28,066 bases of DNA from an uncultured Traorella sp. (lineage in GTDB: Bacteria; Bacillota_I; Bacilli_A; Erysipelotrichales; Erysipelotrichaceae): positions 1 to 28,066 of the forward strand of contig CAMEIZ010000005.1 of NCBI GenBank assembly GCA_945919165.1. Direction: 5' to 3'. A program made the translations under genes and the position numbers. The notes beneath the pieces are model-generated. The model was given only the letters and a program-made list of their open reading frames with translations, was not told the DNA's origin and ran no database searches. Below, piece by piece: positions 14,035-21,578 of this stretch. Within the stretch, counting starts at the first letter, position 1, and each line of letters starts with the position of its first letter.

Positions 14035-15209
14035 GTAAGAAATTTTTCACTTCAGAATCTGTAACAGAAGGTCATCCGGATAAAATCTGCGATCAGATCA
14101 GTGATGCAGTGCTGGATGAAATCCTGCGTCAAGATCCTATGGCACGTGTTGCCTGTGAAACAGCAACGACGACCGGTATGATTTTGGTTATGGGAGAGAT
14201 TACTACCAGCTGTTATGTAGATATTCCGCGCATTGCTCGTGATGTGGTTCTGGATATTGGGTATGATCGCGCAAAATATGGATTTGATGGAAATACCTGT
14301 TCTGTATTGAGTGCTATTGATGAACAATCCAATGATATCGCAATGGGAGTGAATGCATCTTTAGAAAGCAGACAGAGCGATGTTCATGATAATGGTGCTG
14401 GTGATCAGGGAATGATGTTTGGCTATGCCTGTGATGAAACTGAAGAACTGATGCCGATGCCAATCATGTTAGCACATAAGCTGTCAAGAAAACTGAGTCA
14501 GGTGCGTAAAGATGGGACACTGACTTATTTAAGACCGGACGGCAAGAGTCAGGTTTGTGTTGAATATGATGATGATAAGGTAAAAAGAGTTGACAGTGTT
14601 GTCATTTCGACTCAGCATTCAGATACAGTTGATTTGGAAACAATTCGTCAGGATATGATCCAACATGTTATCCGTGAAGTTATTCCAGCAAATCTGATCG
14701 ATGAAGATACTAAGATTTATGTCAATCCAACCGGACGTTTTGTGATTGGAGGTCCTCAGGGAGATAGCGGATTAACAGGAAGAAAAATTATTGTGGATAC
14801 TTATGGAGGTATGGCTCGCCATGGAGGAGGAGCTTTCTCAGGAAAGGATCCAACGAAGGTTGACCGTTCAGCTGCCTATGCGGCAAGATGGGTGGCAAAG
14901 AATATTGTTGCTGCCAAACTAGCTCGAAAATGTGAGATCCAACTGGCATATGCCATTGGGGTAGCTCATCCAGTCAGTATTTCTGTTGATACATTTAACA
15001 CCAGTCCATACAGTGAAGAAGAATTGATTGATATCATCAATCAAGTGTTTGATTTGCGTCCAAGCGCCATTATTGAAACACTGGATTTAAGAAGACCAAT
15101 CTATCGTCAGGTAGCTGCATATGGACACTTCGGAAGAGATGACATTGATGTTCCTTGGGAAAAACTCAATAAAGTTGATGAAATCTTAAAAGTTTTGAAA
15201 AAGGACTAA
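14031..15209 (+). CDS. metK: S-adenosylmethionine synthase
   Basis: A 392-residue cytosolic enzyme making S-adenosylmethionine from methionine and ATP. Family landmarks are all present: SESVTEGHPDKICDQISDA (H15, D17), GAGDQGMMFGYA, GGPQGDSGLTGRKIIVDTYGG and KDPTKVDRSAAYAARW. The length is normal. The start is the ATG at 14031, with GGAGG 8 nt upstream, rather than the in-frame ATG at 14004 inside the kinase gene. It overlaps the kinase stop (ATGA) and so is probably made from the same transcript. No SAM riboswitch is visible upstream in this window; a strong terminator follows. Confidence 0.98.
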   Translation: MSKKFFTSESVTEGHPDKICDQISDAVLDEILRQDPMARVACETATTTGMILVMGEITTSCYVDIPRIARDVVLDIGYDRAKYGFDGNTCSVLSAIDEQSNDIAMGVNASLESRQSDVHDNGAGDQGMMFGYACDETEELMPMPIMLAHKLSRKLSQVRKDGTLTYLRPDGKSQVCVEYDDDKVKRVDSVVISTQHSDTVDLETIRQDMIQHVIREVIPANLIDEDTKIYVNPTGRFVIGGPQGDSGLTGRKIIVDTYGGMARHGGGAFSGKDPTKVDRSAAYAARWVAKNIVAAKLARKCEIQLAYAIGVAHPVSISVDTFNTSPYSEEELIDIINQVFDLRPSAIIETLDLRRPIYRQVAAYGHFGRDDIDVPWEKLNKVDEILKVLKKD

Positions 15210-15217
15210 GAATCAAG

Positions 15218-15258
15218 GATTGTTAAGAAGCCATAATTGGGTTTTAACAATCTTTTTT
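15218..15258 (+). terminator. metK terminator
   Basis: GATTGTTAA (15218-15226) pairs with TTAACAATC (15244-15252), followed by six T. Confidence 0.9.
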
Positions 15259-15303
15259 ATTCTCATGATCAGATAAAAATTGAAAAAAGCATAAAAAAGC
15301 ATC

Positions 15304-15354
15304 ATTTTTTCAGCCGAAAATAAGGTTTTCATAATTTGTCCGATTTGCTAGAAT
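15304..15354 (+). promoter_or_regulatory. Promoter and putative regulator site of the peptide-regulator operon
   Basis: TTTTCA (15326-15331) and TAGAAT (15349-15354) are 17 bp apart. Directly upstream is ATTTTTTCAGCCGAAAA (15304-15320), a sequence found again inverted at 16875-16891 and in related form at 16994-17014. Its position at the -35 edge fits an activator or repressor site, most simply for the HTH-TPR protein encoded here. Confidence 0.6.
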
Positions 15355-15377
15355 AAAAGCAGTAAGGAGGAATTGAA

Positions 15378-15587
15378 ATGAAAAAACTGATGGCATTATT
15401 CACTGCTTTTGCATTATTGGCAGTGAACATTCCAGTATTGGCAAATGAAGAAGCACCACAAGTATGCGTACTGGAATACAATGAAGACGGTACAGTGAAA
15501 AATGAAGAAGAATACCAGAAATGTCTTGAATCACTGGAAACAAAGATCGATCCACTTGAAGGCAAGTATGATCCGCCTAAAGGATAA
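15378..15587 (+). CDS. Small secreted peptide, candidate signal
   Basis: A 69-residue precursor. It has a Sec signal peptide (residues 1-22, cleavage likely after VLA) and an acidic mature part of about 47 residues with two cysteines (C30, C49) and a Pro/Gly-rich end DPLEGKYDPPKG. AAGGAGG precedes the ATG. The next gene, an HTH-TPR regulator, starts 5 bp after the stop, and its ribosome binding site lies over the last codons here, so the two are coupled. That pairing is typical of RRNPP peptide-receptor systems, although there the peptide usually follows the receptor. It could instead be a small secreted effector. No family is recognised. Confidence 0.7.
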   Translation: MKKLMALFTAFALLAVNIPVLANEEAPQVCVLEYNEDGTVKNEEEYQKCLESLETKIDPLEGKYDPPKG

Positions 15588-15592
15588 TCATT

Positions 15593-16843
15593 GTGGAATT
15601 GAGTGAAAAAAGAAATATTGCTGGAAGAATGATTCGCTGTATTCGTAAGAATAGTTCATTAACACTACAAGAGCTGGCGAAGAAAAGCGGGCTATCCTTC
15701 CAGCATCTTTCTGATGTTGAAAAAGGTGCAAAAAGTTCAAATGAAGAAACTATCCAGAAAATAATGAAGATGCTGGGGAAACCCTTTTATCCAGATGAGA
15801 CGATTCTGGATGAGGTTTCTTTATGTTTTGATACCTTGCTGAAAGCTTATGTGGATGGAGATCATGAACAGAGAAGAGAACAGATGATCAAACTTTCTGA
15901 GAATGAAAGATGGGAATACTCCTATGCTTATCCGACTGTTTGGCTGGCACGTTTTATGGCTAGCGGCCTTGAGGTGAAAGATTATGACTATCAGCTGTGT
16001 GAAGAGCATTGTCTGATGCTGTTTGATGTTTTCAATGATCTTCAAAAAAGTGTTTTTCTTTTAATTCGAGGTATTTGTCTTTATTGTGATTTTCATCGTT
16101 ATCAGGAAGCTAAAAAAGATTTTGAACAATCTATCTCTTATGCGCCTGATCATGTTCTGAGCGGTTTTACGTATAATCAGTTGGGACTGATGTATGAGTA
16201 TGAATATGATCTGGTAAAGGCATATGATATGCAGCTGAGAGCAAAAGAAATCATGAGTCGAAATTATTGTTTTAATCGGGTTTTATTTGTGGAAAACAGT
16301 ATTGGAAGAATAATGGCGCAACAAAAACGCTATGATGAAATGAAAGAATGTCTTCTAAATGTTGTCAATAAATCAAAGCTTTTGAAAAACGGTGAAGAAA
16401 TCTGTGATACGGCTTATTTTAATTTAGCTTACTATTCACTTTTCGCAAGGAAATATGACGATGTTCTTTTATATGCTCAGCGTTTGATCAATCAGGGAAA
16501 AATGGTAGCACGCTGTAGTTATCTTTTAGCGTGGGCCTATATGGAAATGAAAGATTTGAAAACTTCTATGCAGTATTATCAGCTGCTGGTTACAAAAAAC
16601 AGACATGATCAGGCAGATGTTGATGCTTATGAAAAGTGCCTAAAATATATTTATACCGGAAAAGAGAACAGCTACTACAAAACTCTGCAGTCGTTCGCTA
16701 AAAAATCCAAAGAACGCGGAGTATTACAGGATTGTGTTCATGCGCTTGAATATTTGATTGAGTACTGTGAAAAGCACAATATGTATAAAGAAGGTTTTAA
16801 ATATCAAAGAGAATTACTAAATATTATTGAAAAAAATGGATAA
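15593..16843 (+). CDS. HTH-TPR transcriptional regulator, RRNPP-like
   Basis: A 416-residue cytosolic protein. The N-terminal helix-turn-helix of the XRE type (about residues 12-62: IRKNSSLTLQELAKKSGLSFQHLSDVEKG) is followed by a long all-helical region. That region has TPR-like pairs (for example YNQLGLMYEYEYDLVKAYDM and YSLFARKYDDVLLYAQRLI), as in Rgg, PlcR and NprR receptors that bind imported or secreted peptides. The start is GTG at 15593, with AAAGGA 8 nt upstream; no better ATG lies nearby. It is coupled to the secreted-peptide gene. Shared sites upstream and downstream of the operon are its likely DNA targets. Confidence 0.8.
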   Translation: MELSEKRNIAGRMIRCIRKNSSLTLQELAKKSGLSFQHLSDVEKGAKSSNEETIQKIMKMLGKPFYPDETILDEVSLCFDTLLKAYVDGDHEQRREQMIKLSENERWEYSYAYPTVWLARFMASGLEVKDYDYQLCEEHCLMLFDVFNDLQKSVFLLIRGICLYCDFHRYQEAKKDFEQSISYAPDHVLSGFTYNQLGLMYEYEYDLVKAYDMQLRAKEIMSRNYCFNRVLFVENSIGRIMAQQKRYDEMKECLLNVVNKSKLLKNGEEICDTAYFNLAYYSLFARKYDDVLLYAQRLINQGKMVARCSYLLAWAYMEMKDLKTSMQYYQLLVTKNRHDQADVDAYEKCLKYIYTGKENSYYKTLQSFAKKSKERGVLQDCVHALEYLIEYCEKHNMYKEGFKYQRELLNIIEKNG

Positions 16844-16849
16844 AAATTT

Positions 16850-16878
16850 GGAGTTTTTAATCGAAACTCCTTTTTTTT
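16850..16878 (+). terminator. Terminator of the peptide-regulator operon
   Basis: GGAGTTT (16850-16856) pairs with AAACTCC (16864-16870), followed by eight T. The T tract overlaps the inverted copy of the putative regulator site. Confidence 0.88.
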
Positions 16879-16891
16879 CGGCTGAAAAAAT
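16875..16891 (-). repeat. Inverted copy of the 17-bp putative regulator site
   Basis: TTTTCGGCTGAAAAAAT is the exact reverse complement of 15304-15320. The two copies flank the peptide-regulator operon. The similarity continues as A-rich sequence ending in GG on the complementary strand. Confidence 0.7.
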
Positions 16892-17162
16892 TACGATATT
16901 CGTCGATGATATCTAAACTCTCTTATATTCTGTTATAATGATATTTTTATAAATGATGAATTGACTCGCATAATTGCTCATTCTTGAAACATGTTTCAGC
17001 TGAATAAAAGGTTTACAAAAAAATATAAATCATTAAAATACAAGTATAATGATTAAGGGAAGATAGAGTTTATTGAATGAAAAGACATCAAAACATTGAT
17101 TTTGTGATCAGCCAGTATAGATATTTCACATATAATTTTGTATAATCTCATTGGTGATAAAA
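16892..17162 (+). promoter_or_regulatory. Leader region and promoters of the exporter operon
   Basis: GAAACATGTTTC (16986-16997) is a perfect palindrome overlapping a second one, TTCAGCTGAA (16995-17004). The latter begins a third version of the regulator site (16994-17014, 18 of 21 bases shared with 15308-15328). TTTACA (17012-17017) and TAAAAT (17034-17039) form the promoter at its edge, as in the peptide operon. A weaker TTGATT (17096) and TAGATA (17118) pair follows. A 22-codon frame (17077-17145, MKRHQNIDFVISQYRYFTYN...) has no well-placed ribosome binding site and is only a possible leader peptide. Confidence 0.5.
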
Positions 17163-17915
17163 ATGGATTGTAACAAGCTGGCACGTACTGCGACTAAGGC
17201 AGGAGTTATGCTGCTGGAAAGCGGTGCTGAAACATATCGTGTTGAAGATACAATGAGAAGAATTTGTCAGGCATATGGAGCAAGTGTGGTTGATGCTTAT
17301 GCAACACCGACCATGATCATTATTTCCTTTTCCATACATGAGGAACTGTATCATAATATCAAACGTACACAGATTAAAAGTGTCAATCTTTCTAAAATTG
17401 ATAAAGTAAATGACTTATCACGAAGAATTACAAAGGAAAGCATGTCACTGGAAGAGTTTTATATACGTTTGGAAAAAATTGATGAAGAAGGAGTTTACCC
17501 GACAAAAATTATGCTTTTGGGAGCAGCAATCTGCTCTTTTGGTTTTGCCTTCTTTTTTAAGGGAACACTTAAGGATGCTTTGTGTTCATTAGTATTGGGA
17601 GTATTGCTGAAAAGCTTGATGATTTTTGCTGATAAATTTGATTTCAATTCATTTTTTAAATATCTTCTGGGAGGGGCTTTCACAACTTTAGGTGCTATTG
17701 TTTGTTCTCGGCTGTCACTTTTGGATTCCATAGATACAACAATTATCGCAACGATCATGTTGCTTGTGCCCGGGCTTGCGATTACCAATGCCGTTCGGGA
17801 TACGGTAAGCGGCGATTTGGTCAGCGGACTGGCAAGAATGGCGGAGGCTGTGATCGTAGCTGTGGCGATTGCTTTGGGAAGCGGACTTGTATTTACGCTT
17901 TTGGGAGGATATTAA
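17163..17915 (+). CDS. ThrE-type threonine/serine exporter, N-terminal half (DUF1212)
   Basis: A 250-residue membrane protein. The N-terminal soluble part (about 1-110) has the family phrase LLESGAETYRVEDTMRRIC and the segment VDAYATPTMIIISF. It is followed by about five hydrophobic helices (about 115-250). In Corynebacterium glutamicum ThrE both halves are one protein that exports threonine and serine; many Firmicutes carry them as two adjacent genes, as here. The start ATG at 17163 has GGTGAT upstream; a GTG at 17154 is possible. The second half begins 1 bp after the stop, so the two subunits are coupled. Confidence 0.88.
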   Translation: MDCNKLARTATKAGVMLLESGAETYRVEDTMRRICQAYGASVVDAYATPTMIIISFSIHEELYHNIKRTQIKSVNLSKIDKVNDLSRRITKESMSLEEFYIRLEKIDEEGVYPTKIMLLGAAICSFGFAFFFKGTLKDALCSLVLGVLLKSLMIFADKFDFNSFFKYLLGGAFTTLGAIVCSRLSLLDSIDTTIIATIMLLVPGLAITNAVRDTVSGDLVSGLARMAEAVIVAVAIALGSGLVFTLLGGY

Positions 17916-17916
17916 T

Positions 17917-18360
17917 ATGAATGGTTTTACAGCTGTTTTCGCATCCCTAGGATTTGCGATTTTATTTAATATTAAAGGAGATAAGCTGGCAGTAGCAGCT
18001 CTGATCGGCGGAATTGGCGGTGTGATTTATGACTTGATGGTTTTCATGAATCATTCCGTTGCGATGAGTCTTTTTATTGCCAGCATCTTGATTTCAATTC
18101 TATCAGAGCTATTTGCGCGAATTATGAAATGTCCGGTCACAACTTTTTTGATCTGCGCCATTATTCCTCTGGTACCGGGAGGAGGCATGTATTATACAAT
18201 GTTGGAAATTGTACAGAATCAACTTGACAGTGCAATTGTCATGGGTGTAAATACAATTGTTCAAGCCTGCAGCATTGTATTAGGCTGTATTTTGATCAGC
18301 AGCATTATGAGAGTTTATAATCAAATCACAAATAAAAGGAAATCATTATGTCAAAAGTAG
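17917..18360 (+). CDS. ThrE-type exporter, C-terminal half (DUF3815)
   Basis: A 147-residue membrane protein with about five hydrophobic helices and the family phrase IPLVPGGGMYYTM (about 86-98). It is expected to pair with the preceding protein to form the full amino-acid exporter. The start at 17917 is set by GGGAGGATATTAAT just upstream, while an in-frame extension to 17869 lacks a binding site. The initiation region (17904-17924) is complementary to the conserved linker of the small RNA array. The gene overlaps the next one by 13 bp. Confidence 0.85.
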   Translation: MNGFTAVFASLGFAILFNIKGDKLAVAALIGGIGGVIYDLMVFMNHSVAMSLFIASILISILSELFARIMKCPVTTFLICAIIPLVPGGGMYYTMLEIVQNQLDSAIVMGVNTIVQACSIVLGCILISSIMRVYNQITNKRKSLCQK

Positions 18361-20618
18361 AGCTTTTATGTCCGGCAGGTAATTATCAGGCATTTGAGGC
18401 AGCTTTATATCATGGTGCAGATGCCATTTTTCTGGCTGGACCGCAATATGGAGCCAGAGCAAACGCTGATAATTTCACATTGGATGAAATGAAAGAGGCA
18501 GTGAAACTGGCTCACCTTTATGGTGTAAAAATTCATGTAACTTTGAATACGCTGATTCATGACAGTGAATTTGAAGCCTGTAAAGCTTATATAGCTCAGC
18601 TTGATGAAATAGGGGTTGATGCTGTTATTGTTCAGGATTTAGGTATTCTCAACCTTCTGTCGCATGAATTTGCTAATCTGGAAATTCACGCTTCAACACA
18701 GATGCATATCCATAATTTACATGGGATCGAACAGGCAAAAAAATGGAACTTACAGCGCTGTGTGGTTGCCAGGGAATCCTCTTTACAGCTTATTAAAAAG
18801 ATGTGTCAGATGGATATGGAAATTGAAGTCTTTGTACAGGGAGCCTATTGTGTAAGTTATTCAGGTGAATGCCATATGTCCAGAAACATTGGCGGACGAA
18901 GTGCCAACCGCGGGGAATGTGCTCAAAGCTGCCGTCTTCCTTATGAGCTTGAAATGTGGGACGAGAATCAAAAAAAAGTCATTCCGACAAAGGGAAAATA
19001 TCTGCTGTCTTTAAAAGATCTCAATGCGATCGGACTGATCGTTCCATTAATTGAATGTGGCGTGACTTCTTTTAAAATTGAAGGAAGAATGAAACGTCCG
19101 GAATATGTAGCCTGCATGTGCAGCATATATCGACAGGCGATTGATGCTTATGAAAATCATCAAAAATTCGATATAAATCAAAGTGTCCTTGAGGAAATGA
19201 AAAAAGTATTTAACCGTGGTTTTACAGAAGGATATCTCACTCAAAAAGAAGGCTTGGAAATCATGTCGACTCTGCGTCCAAATCATCAGGGAATCCCTAT
19301 CGGAAAAATCATTGGTTTTCATCATGATCGCATGAAAATTCAGTTAAATGGAGAACTGAATCAGCATGATGGTATCCGGATTATGAATGATAAAGAAGAT
19401 CACGGCTTTATTGTCAACTATATGTATAAAGATGGACGTCTTGTTTCCAGTGCGAAAAACGAAGTGATTGAACTGCAGAAGGTCAAAGCTAAAATAGGTG
19501 ATCTTGTTATGAAAACCAGTGATGTCAAGCAGTTAGAAGCCTTGTCCAATGATCAAAATAAATTAAGAAAAATTCCAGTTCAAATATCTGTTTCATTAAA
19601 AAGCAATCAGCCATTAAAACTAATCATCAAAGATGGTACTCATCAGGCTGAAATCATCAGTGAACAAAAAGCCCAGATTGCTAAAACAATGGCATTGACA
19701 ATAGAGCGAATCAAAAAACAGCTCAATAAACTTGGGAATACACCTTTTATCTGTAACAAAATGGAATTAGACGTAGATGATCAGCTATCCTTTTCAATTT
19801 CAGAAATCAATGAATGCCGCAGAAAAGCCGTACAAAAACTCATGGATATGAGAATGTACCAAAAAAAGGCACCTTCAGAAAAGAAAGACTATCATTTTTC
19901 ACCAAAAACGCTTACTCATGAGCTGAATGTCACCATTTTAAATGAAAATCAATATGAAATAGTTCAGCACTATCCAGTCAATATTTATATTGAAAATGAA
20001 GCCTTATATCAGAAAGTAAAAAAGAACCCTCGAGTATTTCGTAATTATCCAAGAGTTTATCATCAAGATTACAATGAACTAGGTCTAATTCATGATATCG
20101 GCGGAATCAAAGATAAAATGAAGGCAAGTGCTTATATGAATTGTATGAATGCCATGAGTGCTGCTGTTTTATTTGAAGCGGGAATTGACTGTGTCACATT
20201 ATCCCATGAATGTAATGATAATCAAATTGAAGAATTAGTGAAAAACTATCAGCACTTAAGCGGCATGAATGGAAATTTTGCTGTTGATGTATATGGAAGA
20301 AGTGAAAACATGGTGCTTGAAAACTGTATCATCAAAAGCCAGCTGAAGCTGAATCGTCACTGTCAGCAATGTCATCTTCATGAGTATTATCTTAAGGATA
20401 CAAAAAATCAGCGATATCGATTATTAGGTGATGATGAATGTCGAATGAAAGTTTATCATTTTTCAACATTTAATAAAATAGAAAAAATAGAAGATTATCA
20501 GAAAATGGGGATTAGCAATTTTGGGATCAGTTTAACATTTGAAAAAGAAAATGAAGTTAAACAATTGATTGAAAAGGCTTTGTTAATGATGAAAATCGAT
20601 TTTTCACATAATTTTTAG
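18348..20618 (+). CDS. U32 family protein, RlhA-like hydroxylation enzyme
   Basis: A 756-residue cytosolic protein. Residues 1-about 330 form the U32 core with the signature EVFVQGAYCVSYSGECHMS (C168, C175), followed by NRGECAQSC. The four cysteines fit the Fe-S site proposed for RlhA and TrhP, which hydroxylate cytidine in 23S rRNA or wobble uridine in tRNA using prephenate. A DUF3656-like middle region (about 380-500) and the large size favour the RlhA/YdcP branch over short TrhP. Old annotations call such proteins collagenase-like peptidases. It is the last gene of the exporter operon, overlapping the previous one by 13 bp. I see no clear terminator after it. Confidence 0.82.
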   Translation: MSKVELLCPAGNYQAFEAALYHGADAIFLAGPQYGARANADNFTLDEMKEAVKLAHLYGVKIHVTLNTLIHDSEFEACKAYIAQLDEIGVDAVIVQDLGILNLLSHEFANLEIHASTQMHIHNLHGIEQAKKWNLQRCVVARESSLQLIKKMCQMDMEIEVFVQGAYCVSYSGECHMSRNIGGRSANRGECAQSCRLPYELEMWDENQKKVIPTKGKYLLSLKDLNAIGLIVPLIECGVTSFKIEGRMKRPEYVACMCSIYRQAIDAYENHQKFDINQSVLEEMKKVFNRGFTEGYLTQKEGLEIMSTLRPNHQGIPIGKIIGFHHDRMKIQLNGELNQHDGIRIMNDKEDHGFIVNYMYKDGRLVSSAKNEVIELQKVKAKIGDLVMKTSDVKQLEALSNDQNKLRKIPVQISVSLKSNQPLKLIIKDGTHQAEIISEQKAQIAKTMALTIERIKKQLNKLGNTPFICNKMELDVDDQLSFSISEINECRRKAVQKLMDMRMYQKKAPSEKKDYHFSPKTLTHELNVTILNENQYEIVQHYPVNIYIENEALYQKVKKNPRVFRNYPRVYHQDYNELGLIHDIGGIKDKMKASAYMNCMNAMSAAVLFEAGIDCVTLSHECNDNQIEELVKNYQHLSGMNGNFAVDVYGRSENMVLENCIIKSQLKLNRHCQQCHLHEYYLKDTKNQRYRLLGDDECRMKVYHFSTFNKIEKIEDYQKMGISNFGISLTFEKENEVKQLIEKALLMMKIDFSHNF

Positions 20619-20690
20619 AAAATATCATAGAATGAGAACAGGAAATTTCAAAGTACAAAGAATGTAAGAAATTTTCAGAAAAAAAATAGT

Positions 20691-20728
20691 TGTAAACGCT
20701 TGCAATTATCTTTCGAAGTGTTTACAAT
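20691..20728 (+). promoter_or_regulatory. Promoter with cre (CcpA) site
   Basis: TTGCAA (20700-20705) and TACAAT (20723-20728) are 17 bp apart. TGTAAACGCTTGCA (20691-20704) matches the cre consensus TGWAARCGYTWNCW at every position and overlaps the -35, which predicts repression by CcpA in rich carbon. Confidence 0.8.
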
Positions 20729-20757
20729 AGAAGCATAAAGAAGAGAGTGTGAGGACC

Positions 20758-20832
20758 ATGAAAAACATTGCAAAGTATCAGACAGATGAAATGATTCATG
20801 GGGTTCCTTGCGGGGTTTTTGTGAGTTTTTAG
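20758..20832 (+). CDS. 24-residue leader peptide
   Basis: MKNIAKYQTDEMIHGVPCGV ending FVSF, with GAGGACC just before the ATG and a strong promoter 30 bp upstream. The TAG stop (20830-20832) overlaps the first bases of the terminator stem (20831). A ribosome at the stop codon would cover the 5' arm and block termination. This layout, ahead of an EF-G-like gene, recalls leader-controlled attenuation such as that proposed for tet(M). It could also be a small peptide in its own right: the PCGVFVSF end is hydrophobic and has a single Cys. Confidence 0.55.
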   Translation: MKNIAKYQTDEMIHGVPCGVFVSF

Positions 20833-20860
20833 CGGGCGTGCGTTTGCGTTCGCTTTTTTT
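20831..20860 (+). terminator. Attenuator-type terminator before the ankyrin gene
   Basis: The stem 20831-20839 with 20846-20854 (AGCGGGCGT against GCGTTCGCT, two to three GU pairs) is followed by six T. It lies between the promoter and the ankyrin/EF-G genes, with no second promoter evident. AGAAGAG-AGTG (about 20741-20751) can also pair with CACTCTTCT (20863-20871), which would enclose the whole leader. Confidence 0.75.
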
Positions 20861-20899
20861 GTCACTCTTCTAAAAATGATCTAAAGGAGGAATAATATT

Positions 20900-21568
20900 A
20901 TGGATCAGATAAACAAGACATTCTGGGATGCATGTGCAAATGGTGATGTAACAGTGGTTGCAGCACAGATTAAGCAAGGTATTGATGTCAATTATCAGAA
21001 TGGTGAAGGAAGAACTGCGTTAATGAGAAGTGCAAAACGCGGATATAAAGACATTGTTCGTCTTTTATTGGATAATGGTGCTGATGTGAATTTAGTAGAT
21101 TCCAGAGGCAAAACAGCCTTGATGGGAGCTGCCAAAAAAGGACATAAGACCATTTGTAAGAAACTGATTGAAGCTGGCGCTGATGTGAACGTACAGGATA
21201 ATAAAGGAAGAACGGCTCTGCAGCGTGCTGCTTTCCAGGGTATGGATCGCGTTATTGATGAATTGATTAAGGCAGGTGCTTCAGTGAATACACAGGATAA
21301 TGAAGGAAGAACTCCTTTGATGGAAGCTTGTCTGGCATTTAAATTCGATGTTATTCGCCAATTGGTTGACAATGGTGCTGATGTCAATTTACAAGACCAA
21401 AGAGGATGTACAGCCCTTATGAGAGCTGCATATGGAGGATATACAGATTTAGTGAACTATCTGCTGGAACATGGTGCAGATAAAGAACTGACAGATTCAG
21501 ACGGCAATAAGGCAATTCACTATGTTAGAGAACATTGTTTAGCTGAATTGAAGCCGATTCTGAAATAG
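20900..21568 (+). CDS. Ankyrin-repeat protein
   Basis: A 222-residue soluble protein made almost wholly of ankyrin repeats of 33 residues. A capping repeat (1-30) is followed by five full repeats with the G-x-T-A-L-M/x-x-A and LL-x-x-GADVN consensus, and a C-terminal half repeat. Such proteins act by binding other proteins; the partner here is unknown. AAAGGAGG gives a strong ribosome binding site. The EF-G-like gene starts 10 bp after its stop, so the two are made together, which makes the GTPase or the ribosome a natural candidate partner. It has no signal peptide. Confidence 0.93.
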   Translation: MDQINKTFWDACANGDVTVVAAQIKQGIDVNYQNGEGRTALMRSAKRGYKDIVRLLLDNGADVNLVDSRGKTALMGAAKKGHKTICKKLIEAGADVNVQDNKGRTALQRAAFQGMDRVIDELIKAGASVNTQDNEGRTPLMEACLAFKFDVIRQLVDNGADVNLQDQRGCTALMRAAYGGYTDLVNYLLEHGADKELTDSDGNKAIHYVREHCLAELKPILK

Positions 21569-21578
21569 AGGTGGCAAT

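Noticed and set aside
15304..16891. Mobile element bounded by 17-bp inverted repeats
   Set aside because: No transposase, no target duplication, and a third related copy sits at another promoter, so a regulator site explains the repeats better.
20758..20832. AgrD-like autoinducer for the LytTR locus
   Set aside because: The single Cys and hydrophobic end are suggestive, but there is no acidic recognition tail, no agrB nearby, and the signalling locus is 12 kb away; leader function fits better.
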